Assembly: GCF_001971705.1 (NCBI RefSeq) | Contig: NZ_CP019327.1 | Location: 124,001 to 188,000, forward strand | Length of the DNA: 64,000 nt | Direction: 5' to 3' | DNA from: Natronorubrum daqingense | Lineage (GTDB): Archaea > Halobacteriota > Halobacteria > Halobacteriales > Natrialbaceae | In this document: piece after piece, positions 35,062 to 43,676 of the stretch | Position numbering within the stretch: the stretch's first letter is position 1 | Layout of the letters: the number at the start of each line of letters is the position of its first letter | Made by a program: the position numbers and the translations under genes | The notes under the pieces: model-generated | What the model was told of the DNA's origin: nothing | Seen by the model: the letters and a program-made list of their open reading frames with translations, nothing else | Databases searched by the model: none

Positions 35062-35140
35062 GTGTCCAACCTCTGGCAGTCCGGAAAAGTAAGCCTTCCC
35101 AATTTGTATACCACGTTTTCCGACCAATCCGGACGAGCGC

Positions 35141-35614
35141 TCAATCGGGCAAATATCGAACGCTCAAAACGCCGCCGCCCACATCGCGACGAACTTCGAC
35201 GCGAACCGCCTCGAGTCGGGCCGCACGCGCGACGGTCTCCTCGTCCTCGAGAACGTCCGTTGCCGCCGCCTCGACGTCCTCCTCGGGTACTCGGAAGACG
35301 TGGATTTCACCCGTTCCAGCCCGTTCTTCCTGAATCAACTCGCCGATATCTGCGTCAGCAGCGAGTTCCTTCGCGTGTTGGGTCGGCTCGAGGTCGCTGT
35401 CGACCAATTCGATCGAGCGCCGGTCGTCGACCTCGACGACCTGCCACGTCACCTCGAGTGGCGGGTCGGGCGCGACAGTCGCCTCGAGCACGTCGTGGAC
35501 CTCGAGGCCTGGGTTCGACGCGAGCGTGTGTACCTGTGCAGTCTCCACGTCACGAACGACAGCCGAGTCGGATTCGGCGTGCGTGACGACGAAGGTACCC
35601 GTCGTTTCGGTCAT
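35141..35614 (-). CDS. DUF5812-like haloarchaeal protein
   Basis: This 157-residue protein has a small beta-barrel-like N-terminal half (TGTFVVTHAESDSAVVRDVE, VHDVLEATVAPDPPLEVTWQ). The C-terminal half is charged and helical, with a strand at the end (LSVRYLPD). It corresponds to a haloarchaeal family (DUF5812, from memory) frequently found next to secF. The position suggests a role in secretion, but that is inference. No signal peptide or membrane segment. Confidence 0.75.
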   Translation of the reverse strand: MTETTGTFVVTHAESDSAVVRDVETAQVHTLASNPGLEVHDVLEATVAPDPPLEVTWQVVEVDDRRSIELVDSDLEPTQHAKELAADADIGELIQEERAGTGEIHVFRVPEEDVEAAATDVLEDEETVARAARLEAVRVEVRRDVGGGVLSVRYLPD

Positions 35615-35815
35615 AGGAGTTCATACGGGCAGGCTCGGTTTCCGCGTTTCGGCTTGTCTCGAGAGATTCACCGTCACGTAGCGGTTTGGACGCTGTCTCC
35701 GGACGAGTTCCGGTATTCTCCTCACCACACCATCATTCACTCAGTTAATCAAAACCCATCGGTGCGTGAAAATGGGGCGAGTCTAACAGTGCCTATCCCC
35801 TATATACTCCTGTAG

Positions 35816-36121
35816 ATGACCCAAGTTCACGACAATTTATTCGAAGTGTTATCGAATGTACAGCGACGGCGAATATTATTCACGCTCGTCGAAGGATCCG
35901 AGACGGTCAATCTGGATTCTCCGCCAGACTCGTTCGATGAGCGAACCAGGTCGACAATCGAACAACAACACGTTCATCTTCCTAAATTAGCGGACTACGG
36001 ATTTATCGAGTGGCACGAACGAGACCGCCTCGTCGAAAAAGGACCGAGATTCGACGAAATCGAACCGCTGTTGCAGTATCTGCTGTCCCAGCAAGACTCG
36101 TTGTTGCTTGAGCGCGTATAG
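35816..36121 (+). CDS. DUF7344-type winged-helix regulator
   Basis: This 101-residue protein has the haloarchaeal winged-helix pattern: LFEVLSNVQRRRILFTLVEG at the N-terminus, IEQQHVHLPKLADYGFIEWH as recognition helix and wing, and a C-terminal helix LLQYLLSQQDSLLLERV. It resembles short regulators now assigned to DUF7344. The gene is AT-rich relative to its surroundings. A TATATA sequence lies only 15 bp upstream, closer than expected for a leaderless start here. The next 570 bp hold no convincing gene. Confidence 0.75.
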   Translation: MTQVHDNLFEVLSNVQRRRILFTLVEGSETVNLDSPPDSFDERTRSTIEQQHVHLPKLADYGFIEWHERDRLVEKGPRFDEIEPLLQYLLSQQDSLLLERV

Positions 36122-36692
36122 GAGCAAATTCACGATTTCAGGCCCATTATACCCACGTTCACTACGCCCAGTATCCGACTGAATCGATCGATACTCTCGT
36201 ACTCGAAGCGAGTCCACACGACGTTCGAGTACTCGAGGAAGCGTTCGAACTGACAGCGATACCCACCGAGACGAGACGCTACCATGCCTCGAGTGGGATC
36301 GCGATATCGTTCGCTGTTAGGACGCCCACGTGAGTACCCCTCTGACGAAACCGACGGGTCTGGATACGTTCCGGTTGCTCGTCGAGTCGATTTCACACGG
36401 TTGGCTCACCCAAGCACATCTCCTGTCGTCGTCGTTGTCGTTCAGATGTCACTACACGTTCGTGTTCGGTACGCTTTCTCCGTTAGCAGATGATCGAGTA
36501 ATATTTGGCAGGCCCCAATATGGTTGGGCCAAACGAGGCCTGCCACTTCTTCCTACTGAGTGTGTACTCAAGTACCTTGTGTGATAATCTGGGTGAAAAG
36601 TACACTTTTCCGGTCTAACGCGCTTGAACTCGCTGCTATTGCGTGTTATCCGAACACGAATTCTTTTCCATCCGCGCGCCCTACTCTGGATG
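36122..36692. other. Gene-poor, AT-richer region with decayed coding traces
   Basis: No intact gene is supported. A plus-strand frame at about 36112-36318 reads YPTESIDTLVLEASPHDVRV and then LEEAFELTAIPTETRRYHAS. This looks protein-like but has no start of its own and may be a degraded remnant. An inverted repeat lies at 36507-36544, and the 10-mer TGGTTGGGCC occurs at 36521-36530 and again at 36711-36720, ending at the ATG of the next gene. The pattern suggests a decayed insertion. Confidence 0.4.
36507..36544. repeat. 8-bp inverted repeat
   Basis: GGCAGGCC at 36507-36514 and GGCCTGCC at 36537-36544 are perfect inverted repeats separated by 22 bp. It could be a transposon-end remnant, a terminator-like stem or a regulator site. 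Confidence 0.5.
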
Positions 36693-36706
36693 TTCGGATA
36701 TCCGAA
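36693..36706. promoter_or_regulatory. Palindromic operator candidate upstream of the TrmB-like gene
   Basis: TTCGGATATCCGAA is a perfect 14-bp palindrome centred 21 bp upstream of the ATG at 36721, overlapping where TBP should bind. A related half-site TTATCCGAA is present about 55 bp further upstream. Position and symmetry suggest autoregulation. Confidence 0.55.
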
Positions 36707-36720
36707 TTCGTGGTTGGGCC

Positions 36721-37533
36721 ATGACACAGAACGAAACAACAACAGAAGCGATCAGTCTGCTGCAGGACCTCGGACTCCAGGAGTATGAGGCGCGCTGTTT
36801 TATCGCATTGAATAAACTCCCCATGGGGACGGCAAAAGAGATTCACGAAATCTCCGACGTTCCCCGGACGAGAGTGTACGATGCGATTCGCGTCCTCGAG
36901 TCCCAAGGGTTAGTCGAAGTGCAACACTCGAGTCCACAGCAGTATCGCGCAGTGAATATCACCGAAGCGACGCAGATCCTTCGCCAAAAGTACAACGAGC
37001 GGATCGATACGCTCGAGACGTACCTCGAGAATACGGACGTCGAAACGTCCGACGACGACGACCAGGTACAGGAAATCTGGTCGCTGACCGGACACGAAGC
37101 AATCGAATCTCGAACCCTCCAACTGATCGACGAGGCGGAGACCGAAATCGTCCTTCTGGTCGTCGACGAATCGGTCCTCTCGGAAGCGCTCCACGCTCAT
37201 ATCGAGCAAGCCACGACTCGAGAGCCCTCGATCGTTCTCGGTGGGAAGACGGACGCAATTACAGATGCGCTCGAAACACAACTACCGTCGAGTCGTGTCT
37301 TCGAAACTGGACTCGAGTGGCTCACCGGACCTGAACAAGACAGCGAGGTTGCGATCAGTCGAATTTTGCTCGTCGATCGCGAGACGCTCTTGATCGGGTC
37401 GTACTATCCGAATTCTGGTACCGACCGCCAAGAACAGGCTGTTTTCGCAAAAGGCCTCCAGAATGGGGTCGTGGTATTGCTTCGGCGATTGGTGACGGCA
37501 GGGTTAGCCACAATCGAAGATCCCGGAAAATAG
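36721..37533 (+). CDS. TrmB-like transcriptional regulator
   Basis: This 270-residue protein has a TrmB-type winged helix (about 10-85; SLLQDLGLQEYEARCFIALN, KEIHEISDVPRTRVYDAIRV, LESQGLVEVQ), then a short coiled coil (IDTLETYLEN). The C-terminal domain resembles the phospholipase D-like fold (HxxxE-type segments, ETEIVLLVVDESVLSEALHA, AISRILLVDRETLLIGSYYP) in place of the sugar-binding TrmB C-domain. Such proteins in haloarchaea respond to unknown ligands. The start was placed at 36721 since the domain begins there. A palindrome overlaps the promoter. Confidence 0.82.
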   Translation: MTQNETTTEAISLLQDLGLQEYEARCFIALNKLPMGTAKEIHEISDVPRTRVYDAIRVLESQGLVEVQHSSPQQYRAVNITEATQILRQKYNERIDTLETYLENTDVETSDDDDQVQEIWSLTGHEAIESRTLQLIDEAETEIVLLVVDESVLSEALHAHIEQATTREPSIVLGGKTDAITDALETQLPSSRVFETGLEWLTGPEQDSEVAISRILLVDRETLLIGSYYPNSGTDRQEQAVFAKGLQNGVVVLLRRLVTAGLATIEDPGK

Positions 37534-37576
37534 CGTCGACGTGTTCTCCGACCTCCGTGACGGTTCTGTCGTCGAC

Positions 37577-38029
37577 TCATGACGGTTCGGGCGGATGCCG
37601 CGCCGAGTCGATCCAGAAGTCCTCGATTGCCTGCGCCAGCGTATCGAACTCGTCGGGACTGTCGGGTTTCGTCAGATACGCGTTCGCTGCCCGGTCGTAG
37701 CTCTTGATGATGTCTTCATCCGTCTCCGAACTCGAGAGAACCAACACTGGTGGCGGCGGATACTCGAGTTGTTCGCTCAAAATCTCGAGGACTTTGAAGC
37801 CGTCGACGCGTGGCAGGTTCAAGTCGAGTAACACCAGATCGGGATTGGTACTTTTGTTGTCCGTTTCACAGACGTCGAAGTACCTCGTGGCCTCCTCGCC
37901 GTTCGTGACGGTGTGAAACTCGATCTCACTCTGGATCGCTTTGAACGCCTCCTGGGTCAGGCGAATGTCGCCGGGATTGTCCTCGACGAGCAAGATGTCG
38001 ATTGGCTCGGTAGGCTTGTGGCTGCTCAT
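37577..38029 (-). CDS. Stand-alone response regulator receiver (Rcp1-like)
   Basis: This 150-residue single-domain receiver has ILLVEDNPGDIRLTQEAF, phospho-acceptor Asp69 in LVLLDLNLPRVDGF, the switch Ser in VLSSSETDE and Lys in AYLTKPDSP. It closely resembles the receiver at 6869-7333 (both have LxQEAFK-type helices and ILL(V)EDNPGD), so the two are paralogues. An ATG 27 bp upstream (38056) is an alternative start. No kinase gene is adjacent. Confidence 0.88.
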   Translation of the reverse strand: MSSHKPTEPIDILLVEDNPGDIRLTQEAFKAIQSEIEFHTVTNGEEATRYFDVCETDNKSTNPDLVLLDLNLPRVDGFKVLEILSEQLEYPPPPVLVLSSSETDEDIIKSYDRAANAYLTKPDSPDEFDTLAQAIEDFWIDSARHPPEPS

Positions 38030-38208
38030 TGTGCTTGTCTCTTCTATCGGTGTCATCCGTGTAAGGGTAGTCCCTACACATGTTGTGGCACGCTACGGTT
38101 GGCAAGCATCTGTCGACGATCGTTGTCTGTTACTGGTACGACACTACGAGTTGAATAGACGATACCGATCACGGAACGCCTTTACCCCTCGCGGTCGCCT
38201 GCTCGCGT

Positions 38209-39510
38209 ATGAACGTCGATATCGGGAACGCGCTCGCCTCGGTCGCCTCACCCGGCGTCTCGAGGGAGTCACTCGAGCGCCTCGACGACCAGGTCGGAGA
38301 CGCTCACGAGCGAATCGAGCGGGGGATGGCCGACGCAGAACACGGCTACGAAGCCCTGAACCTGCCACAGCGGACCGATCCAACGGAGATCAGGGCAGCC
38401 GTCGAACCCGTCGCAGACGCCGAGACCCTGCTCACGATCGGGATCGGCGGCAGTGCACTCGGTGCAGCGACGATCACGGACGCCCTCGCCGCCGAGAGCG
38501 ACACGGAAGCCATCTATCTCGACAACGTCGATCCGGCGTGGATCTCCCAGCTCCTCGAGAACCGCTCGCTCGAGAACACGGCGATCAACGTGGTCTCGCG
38601 CTCGGGAACGACCGCCGAGACGCTGGCGAACTTTCTGGTCGTTCGAGACGCCTTCGAGTCGGCGGGCGTCGACTGGACCGACCGAACCATCGTGACGACC
38701 GGCGAATCGGGTCCTCTCCGAAATCTCTCCGACCGTCACGATCTTCCCTCGTTGCAGGTTCCCGACGGCGTCCCCGGACGGTTCTCGGCACTGTCCGCCG
38801 TCGGCCTCGTCGCGGCGGCAGTCTGTGAGCACGACCTCGAGGCGCTGTTAGACGGCGCCGCAGCCGAAGCCGAGACGCTCTCCGGTTCGCTGTTCGAGTG
38901 TCCGGCCTACGCCTACGGCGCGACGGCATACGCCCTCGACCAGCGCGGTGCGGGAATCAACGCGATGGTTCCCTACGCCGAATCGCTCGAGACCTACGCC
39001 GAGTGGTTCGCCCAGCTGTGGGCCGAGAGCCTCGGCAAGGACGACCTCGGGCAAACGCCGGTGCGCGCGCTCGGCGTCACCGACCAGCACTCCCAACTCC
39101 AGCTCTACCGTGCCGGGCCCCGGGACAAACTCGTCACGTTCGTCTCGCCGGGAGAGCTCGCTGATCGCCCGATTCCCGACACTGGCGTCGACGAACTGGC
39201 CTACCTCGGCGACTCCACGCTCGCGGACCTGCTCGAGGCCGAATTCGAGGCCACCGAAGCCAGCCTCGCCGCTGCCGGTCGACCGAATGTCAGAGTCGAA
39301 CTCGAGGGCGTCGACGAGTACGAACTCGGCGGGTTGCTCTACGGCATGGAGGCGGCCTGCGTGCTCGCGGGCGAACTCTACGCCGTGAACACGTTCGAAC
39401 AGCCCGCCGTCGAGTGGGCGAAGAAGGCGACTCGAGGGCTCCTCGGCGGCGGCGACTTCGAGGAAGCCGACGCCGTCGCCGAGAAGACGGAGCTACGGAT
39501 CGAACGATAA
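38209..39510 (+). CDS. pgi: Glucose-6-phosphate isomerase
   Basis: This 433-residue enzyme interconverts glucose-6-phosphate and fructose-6-phosphate, serving gluconeogenesis and sugar nucleotide supply in haloarchaea. It has the SIS-type phosphate site TIGIGGSALGAATITDAL, the VVSRSGTTAETLANF loop, and a C-terminal helix with EQPAVEWAKKATRGLLGG. Catalytic Glu and His lie in the QSLGKDDLGQTPVRALG region and near it. The length and motifs fit the PGI family proper, not the archaeal cupin type. Confidence 0.93.
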   Translation: MNVDIGNALASVASPGVSRESLERLDDQVGDAHERIERGMADAEHGYEALNLPQRTDPTEIRAAVEPVADAETLLTIGIGGSALGAATITDALAAESDTEAIYLDNVDPAWISQLLENRSLENTAINVVSRSGTTAETLANFLVVRDAFESAGVDWTDRTIVTTGESGPLRNLSDRHDLPSLQVPDGVPGRFSALSAVGLVAAAVCEHDLEALLDGAAAEAETLSGSLFECPAYAYGATAYALDQRGAGINAMVPYAESLETYAEWFAQLWAESLGKDDLGQTPVRALGVTDQHSQLQLYRAGPRDKLVTFVSPGELADRPIPDTGVDELAYLGDSTLADLLEAEFEATEASLAAAGRPNVRVELEGVDEYELGGLLYGMEAACVLAGELYAVNTFEQPAVEWAKKATRGLLGGGDFEEADAVAEKTELRIER

Positions 39511-39626
39511 CGGATCGGTCGTCACCTTTTCGCTGACTGCTCGTTGGCCCCTCGAGTGCCTCGTCTCAGCCCCTCAGTTCTGCGTCAATTCGATTCGCCT
39601 TTGGGTCCGCACTCGAAAGTCCACGT

Positions 39627-40742
39627 ATGAGCGATTCCGTTCGGCGCGTCGACGACGGTGGCCCGGCGTCCGCAGCCGCCGTTTCGTCGCTGGGAGCCGT
39701 TCTCTCGGCCGTTACCCTCGGTTTCCTCTTTCTCTCACTCACTCGCGGACCCGAGAGTGCGGTGATCTGGGGTGGGGCAGTTGGCGCACTCGTGGCGACC
39801 GGTGCCTTTCTCGCCAGTCGGTACGGCCTCCTCGAGCGAGCCGTCGCGGGTCCTATCGGCGCTGGCTCGAGCCTGCTGGTCGTCGCGCTCTCGGCCTTCG
39901 CGATCATGCAGGGGACGCTCGGCTCGGTCGTCCTCCCCGGCCTCGAGTGGTCGGTCTCGTCGCTGTTCGCGGCGTTTTTCGTCGGCGCAGGGGTCGTCGG
40001 TGTCGGCGTCGCCGAGTACGCCCATCTTTCGGGCCGTGAACTGGTCGACCGACTGACCCTGACGGTCGAGATGATCGCACTCGCCGTCGTCGGGCTCTTT
40101 GGAATGTCCATCGCGTACCTCTTTCTCGAGTTGCCGGTCATGCTCGCCGTCGGCGAACCCACGGCGACACAGCAGATGACCCTCGAGTACCTCTCGACCG
40201 GCGTCGGACTCGGTGCCGTCGCCGCCGGCTACCTCGCTTATCGCGAGCACGACTGGTCGTTCATCGACCTCGAGTGGCCGACGCGCTGGACGGTCGCCTG
40301 GATCGTCGTCGGCTCTCTCCTCATTATCGGCGTGAACATCGGCGCCTCCTCGTTGATGACGTTCGCCGGTATCGAAGGCTCCGAGCACTCGCTGACACAG
40401 GACATTCTCGAGAACCCGTCATTGCTGGTGATCATCGTCCCGGCGATGGTGTTGATCGTCGGGCCGTTCGAAGAACTCCTCTATCGAAACGTCGTTCAGA
40501 AGTCCCTCTACAGCACGTTTTCGCGGACGGGCGCGGTCGTCGTCGCGAGCGTCGTGTTCACGCTGGTTCACATCATCGCGTACGCGACCGCGGGTGCTGG
40601 AGAAATACTCGCGAGTCTGTCGTTACTCTTCGTGCTCTCGCTGATCCTGGGTGGGCTCTACGCGCGGACGGAGAACCTCCTGGTTCCGGCGCTCGCACAC
40701 GGCTGTTACAACGCCGTCGTCGTCTCGTTCGTCGTCTTGTGA
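39627..40742 (+). CDS. CPBP family intramembrane metalloprotease
   Basis: This 371-residue polytopic membrane protein has about ten hydrophobic segments. The CPBP/Abi (CAAX protease) signature is in the C-terminal third: GPFEELLYRNVVQKSL (EExxxR), FTLVHIIAY and VPALAHGCYNAVVV, which supply the Glu and His metal ligands. Such proteins cleave membrane substrates or peptides; some confer bacteriocin immunity. It is divergent from, and 15 bp before the stop of, the nob1 gene. No obvious substrate gene is adjacent. Confidence 0.87.
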   Translation: MSDSVRRVDDGGPASAAAVSSLGAVLSAVTLGFLFLSLTRGPESAVIWGGAVGALVATGAFLASRYGLLERAVAGPIGAGSSLLVVALSAFAIMQGTLGSVVLPGLEWSVSSLFAAFFVGAGVVGVGVAEYAHLSGRELVDRLTLTVEMIALAVVGLFGMSIAYLFLELPVMLAVGEPTATQQMTLEYLSTGVGLGAVAAGYLAYREHDWSFIDLEWPTRWTVAWIVVGSLLIIGVNIGASSLMTFAGIEGSEHSLTQDILENPSLLVIIVPAMVLIVGPFEELLYRNVVQKSLYSTFSRTGAVVVASVVFTLVHIIAYATAGAGEILASLSLLFVLSLILGGLYARTENLLVPALAHGCYNAVVVSFVVL

Positions 40743-40757
40743 GAAGACGAAGGCCCC

Positions 40758-41216
40758 TTACGACGGATTCTTACGGGCCAGTTCCGAGCCACAGATCGGA
40801 CAGCGATCTTTCTGTTCGTCGAACTCGCGACCACAGCCCTGACACTGATAGTGCCAGTGACGTTGCTCTTCGATGCCATCACGAGCAATCACTTCGACGG
40901 CGACGTTGAGTTTCTCGGCGACGTTTTGCATCGCGTAGTCGTCGGTGACGAGCGTTCCGTCGAGTTCGAAACTCGCCGCGACGAGGCGAATGTCGGTGTC
41001 CGAAAGCACGTCGAGGTCGCCGGACTCTTTGGCCGCTCGGCGGACCTTTTCGGTGGTATCCTCGTTCGGAATGTGAATGTGCATCCCTGAGCCTTCCATC
41101 GCGTCGAATCGGTAGGCGCTCTCGTCCTCGAGTTCCTCGCGGACGAGCGGGATCGTTGCAGTCTGTTCTGTCGTGTGGAAGTCGTGGATAAACGCCGAGG
41201 AGTCGAGAATGTACAT
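40758..41216 (-). CDS. nob1: Endonuclease Nob1 (PIN domain and zinc ribbon)
   Basis: This 152-residue protein is the archaeal Nob1, which makes the 3' end of 16S rRNA. The PIN domain begins MYILDSSAFIHDF with the first acidic residue. Further acidic positions lie in PLVREELEDE, LSDTDIRLVA and LVTDDYAM. A C-terminal zinc ribbon is CQGCGREFDEQKDRCPICGS. The start at 41216 is chosen by the PIN strand. It follows a PRC-barrel gene by 4 bp and lies opposite aIF5B. Confidence 0.92.
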   Translation of the reverse strand: MYILDSSAFIHDFHTTEQTATIPLVREELEDESAYRFDAMEGSGMHIHIPNEDTTEKVRRAAKESGDLDVLSDTDIRLVAASFELDGTLVTDDYAMQNVAEKLNVAVEVIARDGIEEQRHWHYQCQGCGREFDEQKDRCPICGSELARKNPS

Positions 41217-41220
41217 ACCG

Positions 41221-41466
41221 TTATCGCTGGACCACAATGTAATCTTTAACCGCTTGGACACGACTCACGGGGACGAGGAACCGACCCTCATCGTCGCGAC
41301 TGAAGTCGATCGACCGAACGGGGAGTTCTTCGTCGGGTTCGATGACGAGATCGTTCAGTTGTCCGGACTTGAGGTCCATCGTGATGTTGTAGAGCAATCC
41401 CAGTTCAGTTCCGTCAGACCCCATGACGGACTTCCCCGAGAGATTCTCAGCGAGTATATCGCTCAT
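41221..41466 (-). CDS. PRC-barrel domain protein
   Basis: This 81-residue protein is a single PRC barrel, with LSGKSVMGSDGTELGLLYNI, DLKSGQLNDLVIEPD and GRFLVPVSRVQAVKDYIVV. PRC barrels occur in the RimM 16S rRNA-processing factor and in photosynthetic reaction centre H subunits. The 4-bp spacing to nob1 and proximity to aIF5B suggest a role in small-subunit maturation. PRC-barrel/Nob1 pairing appears common in haloarchaea. The start at 41466 is the first ATG of the domain. Confidence 0.88.
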   Translation of the reverse strand: MSDILAENLSGKSVMGSDGTELGLLYNITMDLKSGQLNDLVIEPDEELPVRSIDFSRDDEGRFLVPVSRVQAVKDYIVVQR

Positions 41467-41648
41467 GTGTACCAGTATTTACCTAGTCGGTATTAAAAAT
41501 CACGGGGTTGGTGGGGTGTCCTCACAGGTGGGTCGTCTCTCACACGGGCGCTTCACTACCGCTCGAGGAGCGACTCGAGGGTCGATGACGATGGGTTTAA
41601 CTACCGCTCTCCCGACGCGTTAGATAAGACCTTCTCGGGTGGTTCACC

Positions 41649-43448
41649 ATGTCGAATACGGATACGCGCGACCCAACATCTCTCAGAACACCGATCGTCG
41701 CCGTCCTCGGACACGTCGATCACGGCAAGACCAGTCTCCTCGACAAAATCCGTGGCTCTGCGGTTATCGAGGGCGAAGCAGGAGCGATCACCCAGCACAT
41801 CGGCGCAACAGCCGTCCCGCTGGACATCATCTCTTCGATTGCAGGTGATCTCGTCGACCCCGACGACTTCGACCTGCCCGGCCTCCTCTTTATCGACACG
41901 CCGGGGCATCACTCCTTCACGACGCTTCGCTCTCGCGGCGGTGCCCTCGCCGACATCGCCATTCTCGTCGTCGACGTCAACGACGGCTTTCAGCCACAGA
42001 CACTCGAGGCCCTCGAGATCCTCAAACGCTCCCAGACACCGTTTATCGTCGCGGCGAACAAGATCGATACCGTTCCGGGTTGGAACGCGACCGAGGACGC
42101 GCCGATCACCGAGACGTACGAGTCCCAGTCGGATCGCGTTCGCTCTCGCCTCGACGAGAGCCTCTACGAGATCATCGGCAACCTCAGTGACGAGGACCTC
42201 TCTGCGGACCTGTACTGGCGGGTCCAGAACTTCCAACGCAACGTCGGTGTCGTCCCCGTCTCCGCGATGACCGGCGAGGGCGTCCCCGACCTCCTGACGG
42301 TGATGATGGGACTTTCCCAACGGTACATGAAAGAGGAGATGGAGATCGACGTCGCCGGCCCCGGCGTCGGGACCGTCCTTGAGGTCAAAGAGGAGAAAGG
42401 CTTCGGAACGACCATCGACACTGTCCTCTACGACGGAACGATTCAGGACGACGATACGCTCGTCGTCGGTGGCCAAAACGATCCGATCGTCACCGATGTC
42501 CGGGCCTTGCTCCAGCCCCGTCCGCTCGCGGAAATCCGAACCGAGAGTCGGTTCGAAAAGGTCGAATCGGTCTCGGCGGCGACGGGGATCAAAGTTGCCG
42601 CACCCGACCTTGCAGACGCCATGGCCGGCGCACCAGTCCGCGTCGTCCGTGATCGTCCACTCGAGGAGGTCGTCGACGAAGTCGAAGCCGAACTCGCGGA
42701 TATCGCCGTCGATACCGACGAACAGGGCGTCGTCGTCAAAGCCGACACGCTCGGTAGCCTCGAGGCCATGGCCGACGCACTCGAGGAGACCGAACTTCCC
42801 ATCGTCCGCGCGGAAGTCGGTGATGTCGCACCGCGGGACGTGTCGGTCGCCTCCACCGCTGAAGATCAGAAACAGCAAGTCATCCTCGGCTTCAACGTCG
42901 ACGTGCTCGGTGATGCCGACCAGCGCGCCGAGAACGACGACGTGCGGATTTTCACGGACGACGTGATCTACCAACTCATCGAGGAGTACGAGGAGTTCGT
43001 CGACGAACTCGAGCGCGCACAACAAGATACCATTCTGGAGAACATCGTGCGACCGGCACGATTCCGCATCCTGCCGGATCACACCTTCCGTCAGAACGAC
43101 CCCGCCGTCGTCGGCGTCGAGGTGAACTCGGGAACCGTCCAGAACAACGCGAACGTCGTCAAATACGAGAACAACGAGCCAGAACGCGTCGGCCAGGTCA
43201 AAGGCATTCAAGAACAGGGCGAGGACGTCGACGAGGCCCGCGCCGGAAACCGCGTCTCGGTCGCTATCGACGGCCCCACCGTCGGCCGCCAGATCGAAGA
43301 AGACGACGAACTCTGGATCGAAATCCCCGAAAAACACGCCAAGATCTTAGAACAGGAACTGACCAGCGAGATCCCCGGCGACGAACTCGAGGCGCTGAAC
43401 ATGTACCTCGACAAACAGCGCAGTCGCGACCCCTTCTGGGGCAAGTAA
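41649..43448 (+). CDS. infB: Translation initiation factor aIF5B
   Basis: This 599-residue GTPase promotes ribosomal subunit joining. G1 is GHVDHGKTSLLDKI, G3 is DTPGHHSF and G4 is NKID. Domain II (about 235-330) and the C-terminal domains III-IV follow, ending with the subunit-joining helix ELEALNMYLDKQRSRDPFWG. There is no intein, although this gene carries one in some archaea. It is divergent from the PRC-barrel/nob1 unit with 182 bp between starts. Linkage to nob1 fits the role of its eukaryotic counterpart in late small-subunit maturation. Confidence 0.95.
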   Translation: MSNTDTRDPTSLRTPIVAVLGHVDHGKTSLLDKIRGSAVIEGEAGAITQHIGATAVPLDIISSIAGDLVDPDDFDLPGLLFIDTPGHHSFTTLRSRGGALADIAILVVDVNDGFQPQTLEALEILKRSQTPFIVAANKIDTVPGWNATEDAPITETYESQSDRVRSRLDESLYEIIGNLSDEDLSADLYWRVQNFQRNVGVVPVSAMTGEGVPDLLTVMMGLSQRYMKEEMEIDVAGPGVGTVLEVKEEKGFGTTIDTVLYDGTIQDDDTLVVGGQNDPIVTDVRALLQPRPLAEIRTESRFEKVESVSAATGIKVAAPDLADAMAGAPVRVVRDRPLEEVVDEVEAELADIAVDTDEQGVVVKADTLGSLEAMADALEETELPIVRAEVGDVAPRDVSVASTAEDQKQQVILGFNVDVLGDADQRAENDDVRIFTDDVIYQLIEEYEEFVDELERAQQDTILENIVRPARFRILPDHTFRQNDPAVVGVEVNSGTVQNNANVVKYENNEPERVGQVKGIQEQGEDVDEARAGNRVSVAIDGPTVGRQIEEDDELWIEIPEKHAKILEQELTSEIPGDELEALNMYLDKQRSRDPFWGK

Positions 43449-43676
43449 GGATCGTCTTCGACCGGATTGACGCGTCTCAATTCGAATTTGCGTGACTTTC
43501 GTTCGATGCTAGCTCGATAGCGGCGCATACTTTCGAGTTGAACAATTGAGCCTATTCGAAACGATAGTCGGCATACTGTCTCCGTATTGTACTATTCGTG
43601 ACGAACACATAATTGATCTATACGATAACCGGACGATCCAAAAGAATCATAGGTGCCACCGAAATGGGCTCGAGCA

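Noticed and set aside
35801-35806. TATATA upstream of the DUF7344-type gene as its TATA box
   Set aside because: It is only about 15 bp from the ATG, too close for a leaderless start at that codon, so it was not listed as the promoter.
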